DNA of 64,000 bases from the NCBI GenBank assembly GCA_903813345.2, contig CAIIXF020000008.1, positions 12,936,822 through 13,000,821 of the forward strand, written 5' to 3'. The position numbers and the translations under genes were made by a program. This DNA is from Owenia fusiformis (Eukaryota; Annelida; Polychaeta; Sabellida; Oweniidae). A model generated the notes under the pieces. It saw nothing but the letters and a program-made list of their open reading frames with translations. It was not told the DNA's origin and did not search any database. This document shows, piece after piece, positions 33,132 through 47,000 of this stretch (position 1 is its first letter; each line of letters opens with the position of its first letter).

Positions 33132-33429
33132 TACTATCTCAGCCTCTCTCCAGTCCTTCGGAACTTCTCCTGTAGTTAATGACTTGTTGTATATTATTGC
33201 TAGGGCTACAGCTATGGGTGATGCAGCTTCCTTGAGGACCTTTGGGTGGATGCCGTCCGGTCCTGCTGATTTAAATGGCTTCAGTTTCTTGAGTTTTGCT
33301 AAAACCTTATCAGGTGTAATGTCTACGTTTTGAATTTGATTACATCAATTGTTGGTATATTATCTAGTCTCTCTTTTGTAAAAACACTAGCGAAATAATC
33401 ATTTAATATGTTTGCTTTCTCCAGATCAT

Positions 33430-34235
33430 TAGCCTTGCCCAAGTCGGTCTCTTTTACTATCTGATTTCTATTATGACCGCCTTGTACAAAAGAGAAAGCC
33501 AAGTGCTTTACCGACCCAATGTTTATGTCGGTAAAATTTGACCAATCAACGACGGCCCTGCAGTGTTAGCTCATTATTATGCACGGTCAAAAACAAGTAC
33601 ACTTTTCGTCGGGACTTTTCACGAACAAATCTTGCATGAATTCATCATATAGTTTAAATATTTTATCAGATAAATATCAATCAGAGTTAAGTGGATGCTA
33701 GACATCGATCGGTAACCGGAGGTTAGAAGATTTCAACAATAAACATTGAAACGATCGCTGAATTCAAATGAACATGTAGGCCGAGATTCAATCACTGATC
33801 GACGACTACATGACCCGCTACATTGGACTAGGTCTTGCATTTTCATCGCCAGATCAGTTTTAAATCTTTTGCATGATTTAATTTATATTAATGACTCTTA
33901 CATTCCCTACACATTTAATTACATAATATATTGTAACTCTAAAGAAACGATCGATCAGATCATTGAATTTCAAGTCGTAGAGGGGAAGATTGCTTTGCTG
34001 TGCAGCTCAACCTGATAACGTTTTGATTGGTCAATCATCCTGATGTCACACGTCGTGTCCACGCGTATATCTGTTCATCAATAAGGTTTCGCGATACCCC
34101 TGATAGCGTAGGTGTTATGGAAATCTCGAAACCGTTGAATATCTCAGCATAATAGCAGCGGAGATGTATTGGATTGTACAAGGCGGTAATAATTCAAGAT
34201 CAGATAAGTAAAAAATACCGACTTGGGCAAGGCTA
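33430..34235. mobile_element. hAT-type element inserted in the LINE (806 bp)
   Basis: Perfect 8-bp target duplication CAGATCAT at 33422-33429 and 34236-34243. Inverted ends begin TAGCCTTGCCCAAGTCGG and remain alignable for about 60 bp, ending in ACCGCCTTGTACAA. Removing element and one duplication rejoins the LINE frame (HSDDL then EKANILNDYF). A 90-codon frame inside shows no transposase similarity. Confidence 0.92.
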
Positions 34236-34243
34236 CAGATCAT

Positions 34244-35424
34244 CTGAGTGATAAGTTCCATCCTTAGCTCTTAAGTCAGGTATTCTAGATTTTGGCTTGA
34301 TTTTTGAATTCACATAATTATAGAAAACTTTTGGGTTCTGCTTGGATTTTTTAGCTATGTCATGCTCAAATGCTTTACTCAATTGTCTGGTTTGTTTCCT
34401 TAATTTATTACTCTCCCGTCTCGCATTCACATAGTCTTGTCCATCCTTAGTTTTCAGATACCTGTATCTCTTCCATGTTGATAGCTTCTTTCTGTATTGT
34501 TTCAATGCACTTTTGTCCATATAAATATTTTTCCTTCGGTGTTATAAAGGGAACATTTCTGCGTACAGAGTAACATAGTTTGTCTTTGAATAGGTTCCAT
34601 GACTCCTCAGTACTCAGTTGTTCTAGTTCAATTTTCCAATTAACGTTGTCTAAATCTGCTTTGATTTGGCTGTAGTCCCCTTTAGAGTAACATGGCTTTT
34701 TATCAGGTACATATGTTTCTGAATTGTCTGAGTGGGATCTAATATTGAAGCTTAGGATTATGTGATCACTGTGGCCTAGCTTACCCAGATACTCAACAAG
34801 TGTAACCCTTTCCTCCTAGCTTGTGAATACCAGGTCGAGGATGCTCGGCTGCTGTCAATGCACTATTCTTGTTGGTTGATCAATGTGTTGGTAGAGGAAT
34901 AGCTCCTGGGTTTTCTCTAGAAAAATGGATGAAAAGTGTTCAGGTCCCATATTAGACTGACAGTTTTCCCAATCTAACCATCTCATGTTAAAATCTCCAG
35001 TTATGCATAGTTCACATTTTTCCTGTTTTGTTATATTTACAATATTTACAAAGAGTTTATTTAACTCATCGTTATTTACATTGTCACTTCTTGGGTTTCT
35101 ATATATACATCCCAGCACTATATCCTTCACTTTGATAAGTAAATGTTCAGAGAAGTTACTATTTGATTTAATTTGTTTTGAGTTTAGACCATCCTTTATG
35201 TATATTGCAATACCTCTCAAATTACCCTGGTCTAGCTTGTTACCACTCTCAAAATTGGTGTAGACTGTAGAGTAGTTGTCAACTTGTATCTCTTGTAGGG
35301 TGACTGCATCGGATCTGTCCTTGGGTAAAACTTCATCTACAACAAAAACATCAGGGCGATGGTTATTAATAATCAACTTAAATTCTAGCATTTTGTTTGG
35401 TAGCCTATCTGCATTACAGTACAT
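34244..35424 (-). pseudogene. LINE ORF2 endonuclease and linker region, with breaks
   Basis: Begins MYCNADRLPNKM at 35424 and includes GCIYRNPR and CITGDFNMRWLDW of an apurinic-type endonuclease. After 34855 the frame shows an in-frame stop, then SILDLVFT, another stop, and LGHSDHIILSF. A further open piece (34520-34236) encodes the basic linker before RT. The 5' of ORF2 overlaps the end of ORF1 in another frame. Confidence 0.85.
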
Positions 35425-35450
35425 TATGTTAAGTCCATGTTTGCTATTAA

Positions 35451-37217
35451 CTATGCTCTGGTTTTGTTGCTTGTAGTGTTTAGTGCTGGGTTTAGGGTAT
35501 CAACAATTCCCCCTGTGGCCTGACTGAGGCCATGAATATCGGTCAATTCTTGAATAAGTTCCTGAGTTGTGTTCAAGTCCTTCTTTTTATTTTTCACATG
35601 GTTTTGTTCATTTTTATTAGCCTGTTTTGGGTTTGGTCTGGATTTTGTGTTATGTTTTTTCTTGGGTTTAGTTTCAGGCTCGTCAGGTCCGGAGTAGCTA
35701 TCATCTGTGTTCCCTTCACTTTCACTTTCTATGGCACTTTCTTCACTTAGACTGATGATAACGTCAGGTTGTTTTGGGGGTCGTTTAGTTCTTACTTCTT
35801 CGTCCTCCTCTTCATTTTGTAATGATTGAAGCGGTTGAAATTTGTTTTTTATTTCAATTTCTTTTTTCCTATTGGTTTTTGAAGATGAAGGCCTCTCATC
35901 CCCTACTATAGCTGACTCTTGATGTTTAATTTGTATAATTTTGCCTTTGGAAATTTTGATACCCTGTTCACCTGCGTCTCTCCTGTTCTTTAGCTCCAGT
36001 CTCAATTTTCTATTTTTCTCTCGCTCCTTTGGTGTCATGTCTGGGGTAATATATATGTTGTCATAGCGCTTGTTCCGTCTCAACTTAGTGGCATTTTGAA
36101 GGATAGAATGCTTTGATGACACGTCACTAACTATAACCTGCATGAGTCTTGGTTTGTTGTCATTTCTCCCGGCCCCAAGTCTTGTTGTCTTTCTGATTTC
36201 TATGTCTGAAAGGTTAAGACCTCTTCTGACAATACTTGCTACTTTTCGCTCATCATGTTCTTTTCTTTCTCTAAAGTCCTCATTTGTTGATTCTTTGACA
36301 TTGTGGACTATTATGTTGAGTTTCCTTTTATCCCTTTCCAGGTATTCTTCCATTATATCAGTAGCGTCTAATTCCTTGGATTGGCCTATGGGGATTTGGC
36401 TTTTCGAATTTCCTGATGACCTGTCTTGTTCTTGCAACTTCTCAGCTATTTGAGCGTAAGTTTGGCCCAGTTTTTCATTGTTTTCTGTTGCTTTCATAAG
36501 GTTATTATTAGTATCTTTTAATTCCTGTCCTATTCTGTCATCTAGTATCTCATTTATTACTTCTATTGATTCCTTAGAGATTGACTGTTGTATAGTTATG
36601 AATTTTGTTTCAATTAGTGATTTTAAGTCAACTGCTATGTTAGAGATCATTTTTGTGACCTGTTCTTCCAAGGAATTACATCTCAGTTTGAAATCAAGAT
36701 CTTTTTCACAATCAATGCAATACCAGTGAATGTTTTGGTTATTTTGCAATGTTCCAACAAGGCTTTTCTTTAAACCCTGACACTTACAACAGGACCACTT
36801 GAGACATACTTCACACTGAATTTCGGATAAAATATTTTGGCAATACTCACAAAGATCCTTGGTTTTTTGACCAGATTTCAGGTTACTCCTCTCCTCTTGC
36901 GGTTTTTCTGACGTATTATTTATGTACTGACCACTTGGGCCCGTTGGGTTCACTTGCAGTTTGGAGGGAAGGATGTAATTTGCACCTTTATTTAGAGCAC
37001 ATTTGTTTTGATCATGGGGGCTGCCATTTTGGATTTTGGTTTCCGTAAGTTGGTCTTGGCCCCTAGATATATGTCGTGCACGTGCAGGATTTTCAGATTT
37101 TTCTTGTTTTTCCTCGGGATAATCCCTAGTGCCGTTGTATGCTAAATTGGTTAAACTTGCTACCACATTTTGCTTAACAGACTGGAGAAGACTAGGATTT
37201 CTCTTTCTGTGAGACAT
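35451..37217 (-). CDS. LINE ORF1 protein (588 aa) with zinc-finger and coiled coil
   Basis: Open from MSHRKRNPSLLQ to the stop. Residues about 125-175 form a PHD-like Cys-rich finger (CEYCQNILSEIQCEVCLKW ... WYCIDCEKD); about 180-270 is coiled-coil; about 290-420 contains KLNIIVHNVKES and NIYITPDMTPKEREKNR, similar to the nucleic-acid binding C-terminal part of LINE ORF1 proteins; the tail is charged and repetitive. Intact although the partner ORF2 is broken. Confidence 0.85.
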   Translation of the reverse strand: MSHRKRNPSLLQSVKQNVVASLTNLAYNGTRDYPEEKQEKSENPARARHISRGQDQLTETKIQNGSPHDQNKCALNKGANYILPSKLQVNPTGPSGQYINNTSEKPQEERSNLKSGQKTKDLCEYCQNILSEIQCEVCLKWSCCKCQGLKKSLVGTLQNNQNIHWYCIDCEKDLDFKLRCNSLEEQVTKMISNIAVDLKSLIETKFITIQQSISKESIEVINEILDDRIGQELKDTNNNLMKATENNEKLGQTYAQIAEKLQEQDRSSGNSKSQIPIGQSKELDATDIMEEYLERDKRKLNIIVHNVKESTNEDFRERKEHDERKVASIVRRGLNLSDIEIRKTTRLGAGRNDNKPRLMQVIVSDVSSKHSILQNATKLRRNKRYDNIYITPDMTPKEREKNRKLRLELKNRRDAGEQGIKISKGKIIQIKHQESAIVGDERPSSSKTNRKKEIEIKNKFQPLQSLQNEEEDEEVRTKRPPKQPDVIISLSEESAIESESEGNTDDSYSGPDEPETKPKKKHNTKSRPNPKQANKNEQNHVKNKKKDLNTTQELIQELTDIHGLSQATGGIVDTLNPALNTTSNKTRA

Positions 37218-38027
37218 ATTTCAATTCAATGTCGTAAAAGTCCTTTGTCTTGGTGTACCTATCTTTTTCCTGGATAGATTTCTGCACGAAGAAGGCTCCC
37301 GCGTCCTTGTTTCTTGCTGCATTTGTTGGAAAACACTTTAGACTTCTTCTTCTCGTGTAGAATGAGTTCAGGTATGACATAATTAGACAAGAAATACTTT
37401 GAAAAAGGCAATTTTTTGAGCTCAGATAAAAAGGAATGGCGACTAGTTGATCACGTGATTGATGATCAAATCAATCAAAATTTGAATAATTTCAATATGA
37501 AGACTTGAATTATTATAATTCAATGATAATTTTCACTGTTTAGTGTTTATGGAGTATTGTAACAATATCAACCGGGCAACCCTTCTGGACATGGAGCACC
37601 ACTGATCGTGATTCCAGCAATTTATTGCTTGATTAGCCTGGGTGCACAGAAAAGGTTCAAAATATCATGTTGTTCATTTAATCTGAATTGTGAGGATAGT
37701 TAGAGTATATGTAGTTCCTATACCAGGACAATACTCCCATTATTTAAAGGCCTCTCCTCCCATCAAACTTCAAAGCACAGGCACAACATAAATTATTAAT
37801 TCGATCATCTCATGATTTACTGCAACTGAACCATGATACAGAATTCTTGTGAGAGCCCTGTTACATGTACCTAACCTCATGTCCCGCGGGGCCTTGTGTA
37901 TATCAAATTGAAACTGTAAAACATTACTTCACAAAATAAATTACATGTATTACAAAATATTAAATGAGTTATGCATTAATAATCATGAATCCTATGATTA
38001 ATAAAGGCAATGACTTATTTTCTTCAG

Positions 38028-41000
38028 AAAGTTGACAGACGAAATGTTCCAGATACAATTCCTGAAGATGCCTCCATAGGCAGTGTTCCCAATGGAGGGA
38101 GGGGTACACAGACATTACCACCAACACAAAGAGGTCACACAAGGTTATCTTCACGAGGTGTGGCACCATCATTGGCGTCAGTGAGAACATTCCGGACACC
38201 TTCTAACCTTTCAAAAATACCTTCTACATTGACATTGCAGGATTCTCACTACACATGGGTAGGTAAACTACCGATTATAAGTTAAGGGTCATTCAAAAAG
38301 TCTTGAAACATCTGCTCGTTTCAAACTTTACAAACTGATAAACAAATGAAATATGATGTCAAAATGATAATATTTGCAATTAGAGCAAAAAATACTAACT
38401 TATTGAACAAATCTTGTGTTCAACTTGTACACCATATTTACTGTTTCGGTGAAAGTATGCATGTGCATCTGTCATTTTAAAGACTTCACTATTTGATGAG
38501 ATTCTTTATATTTGAAAAGCTTAGCTTTAACCATGGGCTTCCCATGCTTTAACACAGGGAACACATCAATAGTTTCAGTTGATAAATTGAGAACATTGCT
38601 TGACATTTTGCCCCTGCTGGCATATGAAGAAGGAACAAACCTTGTGCATTGAATTTCAAAAATGTGAAATAGCTTGCATCTTGGTCCACAAGACCATTGT
38701 TCAGCTAGTGTGAAAAGTCACTCATGAATTCTTCCGAGATCAAAATAACCTTGGCAATGAACCCTCTCTGCCAGATACCTTAATGACCTAGCTTCTGTAA
38801 TTACTGGAGAAATATACCAGTTGTCTATGTTATGTTTAATTTTGACCTGCAGGACACAGCAAGTGCTATAGTGGCCCGTGAAACCTTCCAAGCTCCAAAT
38901 GACCCAGAGATTCGCAAAAGACTCCAGGTGCTTATCGACTACCTTGAAGAATGTATGCTCCCAGCTACGTTCAGGGAGCTCATAAAGAGTTTGATGTCCA
39001 TGCGGGAACTGCCTTATAACCCCTACCCCTTACTTATAACAAGGGTGAAACAAGCTATGGAGGTGTAAGTGGTCATGTAACTAGATGCATAGTACATGTA
39101 TAAATATTTATCTTCAAGTAGTTAATAGGTATGGGTTTCCTCCTCCCATGCTCTCCTCACTAAAACTCTATTTTGCATGTGACAAAATTTATCAGAAGTT
39201 CTTATTGAGAGAAAATGTATTTGAAGTTTTTCACCATTCTGAGCACTTTTCAAGTGATTTTGGGCCAGTATTGTCAAATGTGAACCCCTCCTGGACCCAC
39301 TTGGCAAAAGCTGGCTTTGGGCTTGAATATAAACCTGCATAGTTATACTCCCTTCTTCTAAGTCTTTGCTCTGCACAACCTGCTTGCTTTGCTTAAATTG
39401 CATTCATGTATCTTTACATCTTATGCAGTTACCTATTGCTTTCAGTTTAAGTCTTCAGGAGAAGAATGAAGATCAAATCTTGCAGCTACTTGGTTAGTAT
39501 TAAATGCTTGCTTTTCATGTCTTATACCCCAATGTACAGTAGTAGAGATGTATTATCTGTCTCATGCAGCATACAATTCTGTCTCAACAGAGGTTATGTC
39601 CATGTTTCCTTTCTAGAGACCTGACATTTTTATTGAGTAATGACATATTTTTTTATACTACATTTTATGTTACCACCAGAAGTGGTGACAAATTGTTATA
39701 TAGTCTCCTACTGTAAGTAAGAATAACATAGCTTATAGCTTATGTGTGATAAACTTTTTGTCCCTGTTAATCATCCACCCATCAGCAGTATTCAGACAGA
39801 TGACCAATGCTCATATCTATCTAATGGAGTTCCATACTCTGGTAATTTACATCATTATTAATTAACCATATCTGACTGTTATGTCAGTTGTTTTTTGGCA
39901 ATAACTCAAAAAACCAGTAGCCTGTTCATATTCGGCGGGAGGAATCAATAATCATAATCTTGAATGTTTTTTTTTTATTAGATCACCCCATTGAGCATGC
40001 TGGTGACATTGTTCATCCAGAAGGAGTCCCTGAAATCTGGGGTCTTGATTCAATAGTCAGTGCTGTTGACCCCTATAGTCTGTTACGCTATGTGCCAGTT
40101 GTTACAAATTGCCAGCCAAGACCTGAAACACTGAAAGCCCCAGAGCCATATTCTGTAAGTCATTAAACTCAATAAGTTTTGATAAACTGGGGTCTGAAGA
40201 AAAACATTTTTATAGATTGGTGTTTTATTGCATAATATAGTACTAATTTATCCAAGCTTATAGAGCATTATTGGCCTCTAATGAAAATTTAAAAGAATAA
40301 TTTTGTACATTCATATTTATATTTAGAATGCATCGTAACCTAGTAATTTAAACAATACACTAAAACATTATTATGTCACCACCAAAAGTAGTGAATGGTC
40401 TCCAACTTTTCTGTGATGCTGTCTGGCAGTCGGCATTTGATGTTCAGAATCTGTAACAAATAGCAGGTGGTGACATTTTGCAACTTAACGCCTTGTGTCT
40501 TAATGCCATATGTCATCACCCAAAAGTGGTGACATAATATTGTTATGCTCTCCATTTTTTGTGACGGCGGTTAGCGAGTGGCGGTTCAAATTTTTTCAAA
40601 ATCATCTACAAGGTCTCAGAAGTTCCAATCTGACTTTAGATTTGAGAATTGACCTTCTAATAATAATATTGTGAGTTACTCGGTGGTGACATTTTGTCAG
40701 GTCAGTGCCTTGTGTCAATTCTGCACCAGTGACAGTTATCTCCCCAGCATTAAAGCAAGTGGGCACAGCACCCACCTGAAATTTTGAAAATAGGCTTGCA
40801 CAACCTGAAAATCCATCTGGACCCACTTGAAAATGAGAAAAAACAAGAAAAATTGGCATATTTTAACCAATTTGGAATGAATTGTGCAAATGAGAATTTT
40901 GCACCCACTTGAGAAAAAATCCTGTTGAGAGCACTAAGTGATGTTCAGATTTTTTCAAAATATACATTCATGTAAAGGGAAAAAATATTTTATTATCCCA

Positions 41001-44000
41001 CCAAGCAAAGTTTGTGGGATATAGAAAATGGCTCTGCCCATACACTTTATGAAATTGGACACAGGCCATCCAACTGTCCCGCAATTTCCTGTTTTTTATT
41101 TGCCTGTTTTTTGTGTGACAGAATATGTCACGCAAATACGATTTTTTCTGATTATTGTCAAGCAAAAATATAAAATATTTCAGGAGGAGAACATCAAAAA
41201 AGGAACACCAATAAACAAATGCTTAAAAAAACGAATGCAGTTCCTTCGGAATTTTCACGCAAATTGCAACTCCACCCTGAAATTTTTTTGTCAAATTTCC
41301 ATTGGTCATACCCCAAGTGAAAAAATCCAATGGACGTTGCATATTAAATGCCGACCTTATACCGACCTTATACCGACCTAATGTAGTTGTCTAATACCGA
41401 ACTAATACCGATGAAATCCTTCTAAAATTTATCATGCAAATGAGCTAATTTAGAAGTCCTGTCAGCCAATCCGCTTTAACCAAATACCGACCAAATACCG
41501 ACCTAGTACCGATCTTATATAGCTCTAAATGCACCGGTATAGGACTATGCTATTTAATATGGCTTTAGTGAAACTCCAATACCGATCAAGTACCGATCAA
41601 GTACCGATCAAATACCGATCAAATACCGATGCATCGGTATTGGACAGGGATATTTAATACCGCTCTAGTACAGCTCCAATACTGATCAAATACAGATGAA
41701 ATCCGGTGTCTTCCCATTTCGCCCCTTCCAACTTTGCCCCTTCCCATTTCGCCCATCATTTATTCCCATTTCGCCCCAACCCATTTCGCCCCTTTTTCAA
41801 ATTGCCCCTTTCCCATTTTGCCCCTCTTCCATTTCGCCCCTGTCCCATTCTGCCACCTTCCCATTTCGCCCCTCATTCCCCCTTCGCGACATGGGAAGGG
41901 GCAAATTAGGAAGGGGAGATAAGGGAAAGGGGCGATATGGGAAGGAGGCAACATGGGAAAGGGGTGAAATGGCAAAGGGGTGAAATGGCAAAGGGGCGAG
42001 ATGGGAAAAGGGCGAATTGGGAAAGGGGCAAAATGGGAATAAATGAGGGGCAAAATGGGAAGGGGCGAAGTGGGAAGGGACGAAATGGGAATAAAACATG
42101 AAATCCTTCTAAAATTTATCATTTAATAATCAATATCATATTTAAATACCATTTTGGATAATTGGTCACCCTAAGAATGTTTAATATAGCAGCTAGTAAC
42201 ACAGATCTTATGACGATGCTTCTGTTTCAGCCTTTTGCCTTCTGATCAAAATTAATATAATGATATGATGTATGTCAACAGACATGCAGTAGCTCTAACT
42301 ATTAGTACACCTAAAAGCTCCAAACGACTGTTTGTTATTTTGTGATGTAGTACTGAAGTGCTCAAGACCAAATCTGATTCTTTTTGCAGAATTTACCGCA
42401 AAAACGATTGCTTTTATTAGAAAAAAAACTGGAGATAATCCGCTTTTTTTTAAAAAAAGCACCGTTTTATTTCACCATAAAAACTCCAGTTGTTTCAAAA
42501 TTTACCTAAAAACTCCAGATGTTTAATAATCTACCACAAAAACTACCAATTTTTTTAAAAACCTCCCGTAAAAACTACCAGATTATGGAAAAATCTCCCG
42601 TAAAAGTACTACAATTTTTGGAAATATCACGCAAATTGTTCATTTTAGGTTGGCCCTGGGTATGTAAGATGATATAGAAGCAATTATTATGTTACATCAC
42701 TGGTAATTTTACCCATTCAAGGCTCACAGTTATTGAAGGACCCTCTAGGCCTCCAGCAGTATTTATCTTCATAATCTTTATAAAATACGTTATATTTTTA
42801 CTGCATGGTACAATTGGTCATACACAACACATTTATTCTTGACCACTTTGACTGTATGCCTATAATGAATAGAATTAAAATTTGGCCTTGATAAATTCAC
42901 AAAGAAAAGAAGATTTGCCCATCTAAATTGGAATAACACAGCAATACTTACATTTTACCCCTCACAAAATAGACATGCAGAATGTTCAAGTATGTCAGTA
43001 ACTTCTGAATCTATATTTGATTGGTCATTTTCATACTATTGTTATAAAATCATGAAATTACCCAAATCTCTTACAGTTGAACATTCTTTGTCAGCCATTT
43101 TCTTTTGGTTTAAAAAGAGCGGGAAATCTAACACCGATCTAGTATAGATGTCTTAATTTTTTATAACTTAATACCGCTCTTATACCGCTCTTATACCGCT
43201 CAGTCTGTATCAACAAGATAAATATAAGTTAACACCGCTGTAATATAACTCTAGTACCGACTAGTCGGTATTAACAGATTTAACACCGATGCAATATAAC
43301 TCTAGTACCGGCTAGTCGGTATTAACAGATTTTAATACCGTTCCAATGCCGCCCAGTAATTTAGAAGGATATGAGCGGCATTAGAGCGGTACTAGGTCTA
43401 AAGTAGGTCTAAATTAGAATTTTTTTTACTTGGGACATGCCCGCATGGGGGGGGGGGGGGATCTCATGCAAACCCTTGTAAATTCCAAGGATTATAAATG
43501 GGAATGCTTATTTACTAACTTTGTTCATTTAAAAATAGTACTGCTTAAGGTCTGCAATCTCTATTCGAGAGGGCATTTCTAAAATGGACTGTTACTGTTT
43601 TCTAGTTATCCCAATTCGACTAGGTTGTGGTAAAGTGTTGTCCCAGACAATAACTAAACATTTTGATTCTCTACCACTTTCATTATATTTAGTTATATAT
43701 AATATTTAACATTCATGAATGCATGTGATTAATTGCTTAAACCCAATAAAGACCTCCACATAAAAACTCTTGAGAGAGCAGTGTTCTTTTACTACGGTGT
43801 AAGTTGTTGTAGTTCATGACTAGGGTATTGTACAATCTGATTTGTCCGCATGATTTCAATAATTCCTTGTTTTTACATAGTGCAATTCAGAATCCTAAAA
43901 TAGAATTTAGATAAAATATTTTTAATAGTTCTCTCAAGGTGAACTATTGCCATTGTCCACTTGTCTGCCTTTTTTATGAAAGCCCCTGTAAAGCTATAAA

Positions 44001-47000
44001 AAATCCAGTCTTTATATCACAGGCCATAGTCAGAAGAACTGAATGCCTGAAAATGACAGGCCATAGTGTCAATGGAATCAAATGCCTGAAAATGACAGGC
44101 CATCTGTGTCAATGGAACTGAATGCCTGAAAATGACAGGCCATACATATATTTTAGTATGTATCAATGGAACTGAAATGGCAGGCGATATATACTCGTAT
44201 TGTGTCAATGGGATTAACTGAATGCCTGAAAATGACAGGCCATCTGTGTCAATGGAACTATGCCTGAAAATGAAAAGCCATCTGTGTCAATGGAACTGAA
44301 TGGAACTAAATGCCTGAAAATGAAAAGCCATATGTGTCAATGGAAGTGAATGCCTGAAAATGACAGGCCATCTGTGTCAATGGAACTGAATGCCTGAATA
44401 CTTAGTAGCAGCATCTTTGACGTACGCTTGCACAGTAAAATCAGGAGGTCCTCGTTTCGGTTTAAAGTTTTCTTGATCTATTGATATGACAGTCTTCATA
44501 ATGGCTTGTAGCCCAGTCAGTCTCAAAAGTACACTACTGTGGTCGTTTATATGACCCCCAATGATAACACTGTCCTTTCCCTCGAGGAGTAATCCAACTG
44601 GAAATACAAACGGCTCTTCGATGTACCAGTGTCGAACTATGGGATACCTTTTTAATAGATCGGGGTTGACTTCTATAGGCCCACTGACATATACTATTCT
44701 TGGCTTTGGTGTTGTGCAGAATACGACAAGATTAAATGTATAGAACCTCAAGCCTGTCGCTTTTTTAAACAGAGTTGCATGCATAATAGATATGTAATAC
44801 GAGCCTTTGTACTTCTCCATTGGGGTCCCACCCCTTAAAGGAGTTTTAACGTTGCTGAAAATCGCTGAGAGGTTCCCACGAAGCATTACAAAATGACAAT
44901 CGCAAGCATCGGCACCTAATTGGCATTTCAGAATACGGAGCGGATCAAAACCATGTACGAAGTATAGTTTATTGTTCTTTATGAATGGTATCCAGTGTTT
45001 GTCTCTCGTTTGAGATTGTGGTTTTGGGCCCTTGATTCGAGGACGTATTAACACATTAGATTCCATATCCCAGATGAATGAGAAATCCCGCATTTTGTTT
45101 AGTGATGACACATAGCCAGTGTTGAATGTCATTAGTAAACGGTTCCTAAATGTAAACAACCTTGGCTCGATTGGGCCATCACCTATTTTCCATTTTGGGG
45201 TTATCATGCCAACAAGAGATCCATTGGTCAATGGCCGCATGAATTTATCAAATTGTTGTGTAAAAATAGCGTTATCCTGAAACACATTTGCCGGCCATTT
45301 TTTCGCGAGGTCAAACGCCTCATTTTGCAGCCATATCCTAAGCGTCGTAAAAAGTCGTCCTTTGAACCATAAGATTGCTGGACTATTGGCATAAAATTTA
45401 TTATCCCGGCCATTTAATATATACATCTTTTTTGCCGTCTGTTCAACACTGGGGGAAAATGAGTAAACAAGTGATGTCGAGATGTTTTTGGGCACACTTA
45501 ACGCCATGCCTTTATCGGAGAATATAGCGCCATCTATTATGAAATGATGCTTAAATGTTTCATCCAGTATCAGTTTAGGTTGTCTCTCATACTTGATACC
45601 TTTATCACTTGCGCTGTTTCTATATGTAGTGTCTCCACATGGTTTTTGGTAATATACAAAGAACCGTTCAGTGCTCCTTGTAAAGAACAATCCACAAAGC
45701 ACAATTAATATTAATCCTAATATTAAGGTCCTCTTTGAATTCATTCTTAACATACTATTCATCTTAGTTATCTCAGTGGCAGTTTAGCTTAATCTGTGTG
45801 CACTATCTGTGTTCAGGTCATTCTAACATAATGTATTGTCCAATATTATTTGTTTTGTACTTCGGGCAAAAGTTTGCCAGCTCCTGGTTCATTGGTAATT
45901 ATAATCATAAAAATTGTATGAAAATTCTCATCATACAGTTTTACCCCAAGTCCTCATATGTTGTACTTTGATGTTCCCTCCCTAACATGGGGCCATAAAC
46001 TAGCACTGTTTTTCAATCCATATTTTGGCTTTACTATGTCAAATGCCAAATGCCTTTTACAAATATCAGCAGTATTATTGAACAGTTTCTCGATTTTTCC
46101 AGCGTTATTCTCATTGGTTGGTGATTTAAATGCCAAGTTAACTTAAACCATATTAGGTAGTATTACATAATATATGAACTACCCGAATAATCGCACCAGT
46201 GGTATACCTGACCACATCGCAATTGTACCCAAAATGAGTTAATATCCAATCTAAAAATATCCTGGTGATCAGCTTTACAATTATGCTTTCAAAAGATCCT
46301 GGCAATTTGCGTTTTCTACTATTTATTTTGGTTAAAATCAATCTGGGTTTTATTTGATAAAAAAATATTCAATTTTTTGTCAAAAAGGAGGTAAGTATAA
46401 GCTGCCACATCAAGAAGTTGTCATTATTTATTGATAAAATATTTGCATTTAATACCTTTGTAAACAATACACCTATTTAGTGAGATTGTAGTATTAGAGG
46501 AGCTTAAACCCTTACAATAATAAAGCTTTTAAGTGGTACCTATATTTTCAACTTCTACTCACCCTTTTATAGTTTCTCTTACTTTAACAGAAGAAGCAAA
46601 AAAGATTTTCAAACTTCAAGCCCTTTTTGAAATGTCATATTTAAAAAACTCAGATTTCTGTTACAGTTCCCTTATAGGAATGTTAACATAGTTAAAACCT
46701 TTAGGGGCTTTTAATAGTTTGCCAAAATGCAGACTCTACACAGAATTAAACATACAAACTATTACCATCGTACATGGCTCATTAATGATCATACACTTTA
46801 AAGTTATATATTTGCCTCATTTTTATTTCTTTTTACTAGTACCTCATTTCTGAGAAAAACAGCAAATGTCAATTTTTTCATTTTCAATATTACACAAATA
46901 TATCACTCTATGTTTTCCAAATCATCTAGTACGAGTTCTCATAAGTTCATAGCTGACTTAAGATATGAGATTTGAACTTCAATTAGCTTCTCAAAACGTC

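Larger units (their letters stand above)
31717..37380 (-). mobile_element. CR1-like LINE, decayed, split by a hAT insertion
   Basis: Minus-strand non-LTR element with ORF1 (37217-35451), endonuclease (35424-34855 and broken continuation), and reverse transcriptase (33131-31812). The low-coordinate end carries a TCA/TGA trinucleotide array (31717-31741), comparable to the short 3' repeats of CR1/L2-type elements. A 806-bp hAT element interrupts it at 33430-34235. The upstream 5' part includes a short open frame 37380-37192 overlapping ORF1. Confidence 0.9.

Noticed and set aside
41696-42122. Overlapping frames rich in Pro, Phe, His or Gly, Lys, Glu
   Set aside because: By-products of the 15-bp C-rich/G-rich repeat array; open in several frames at once.
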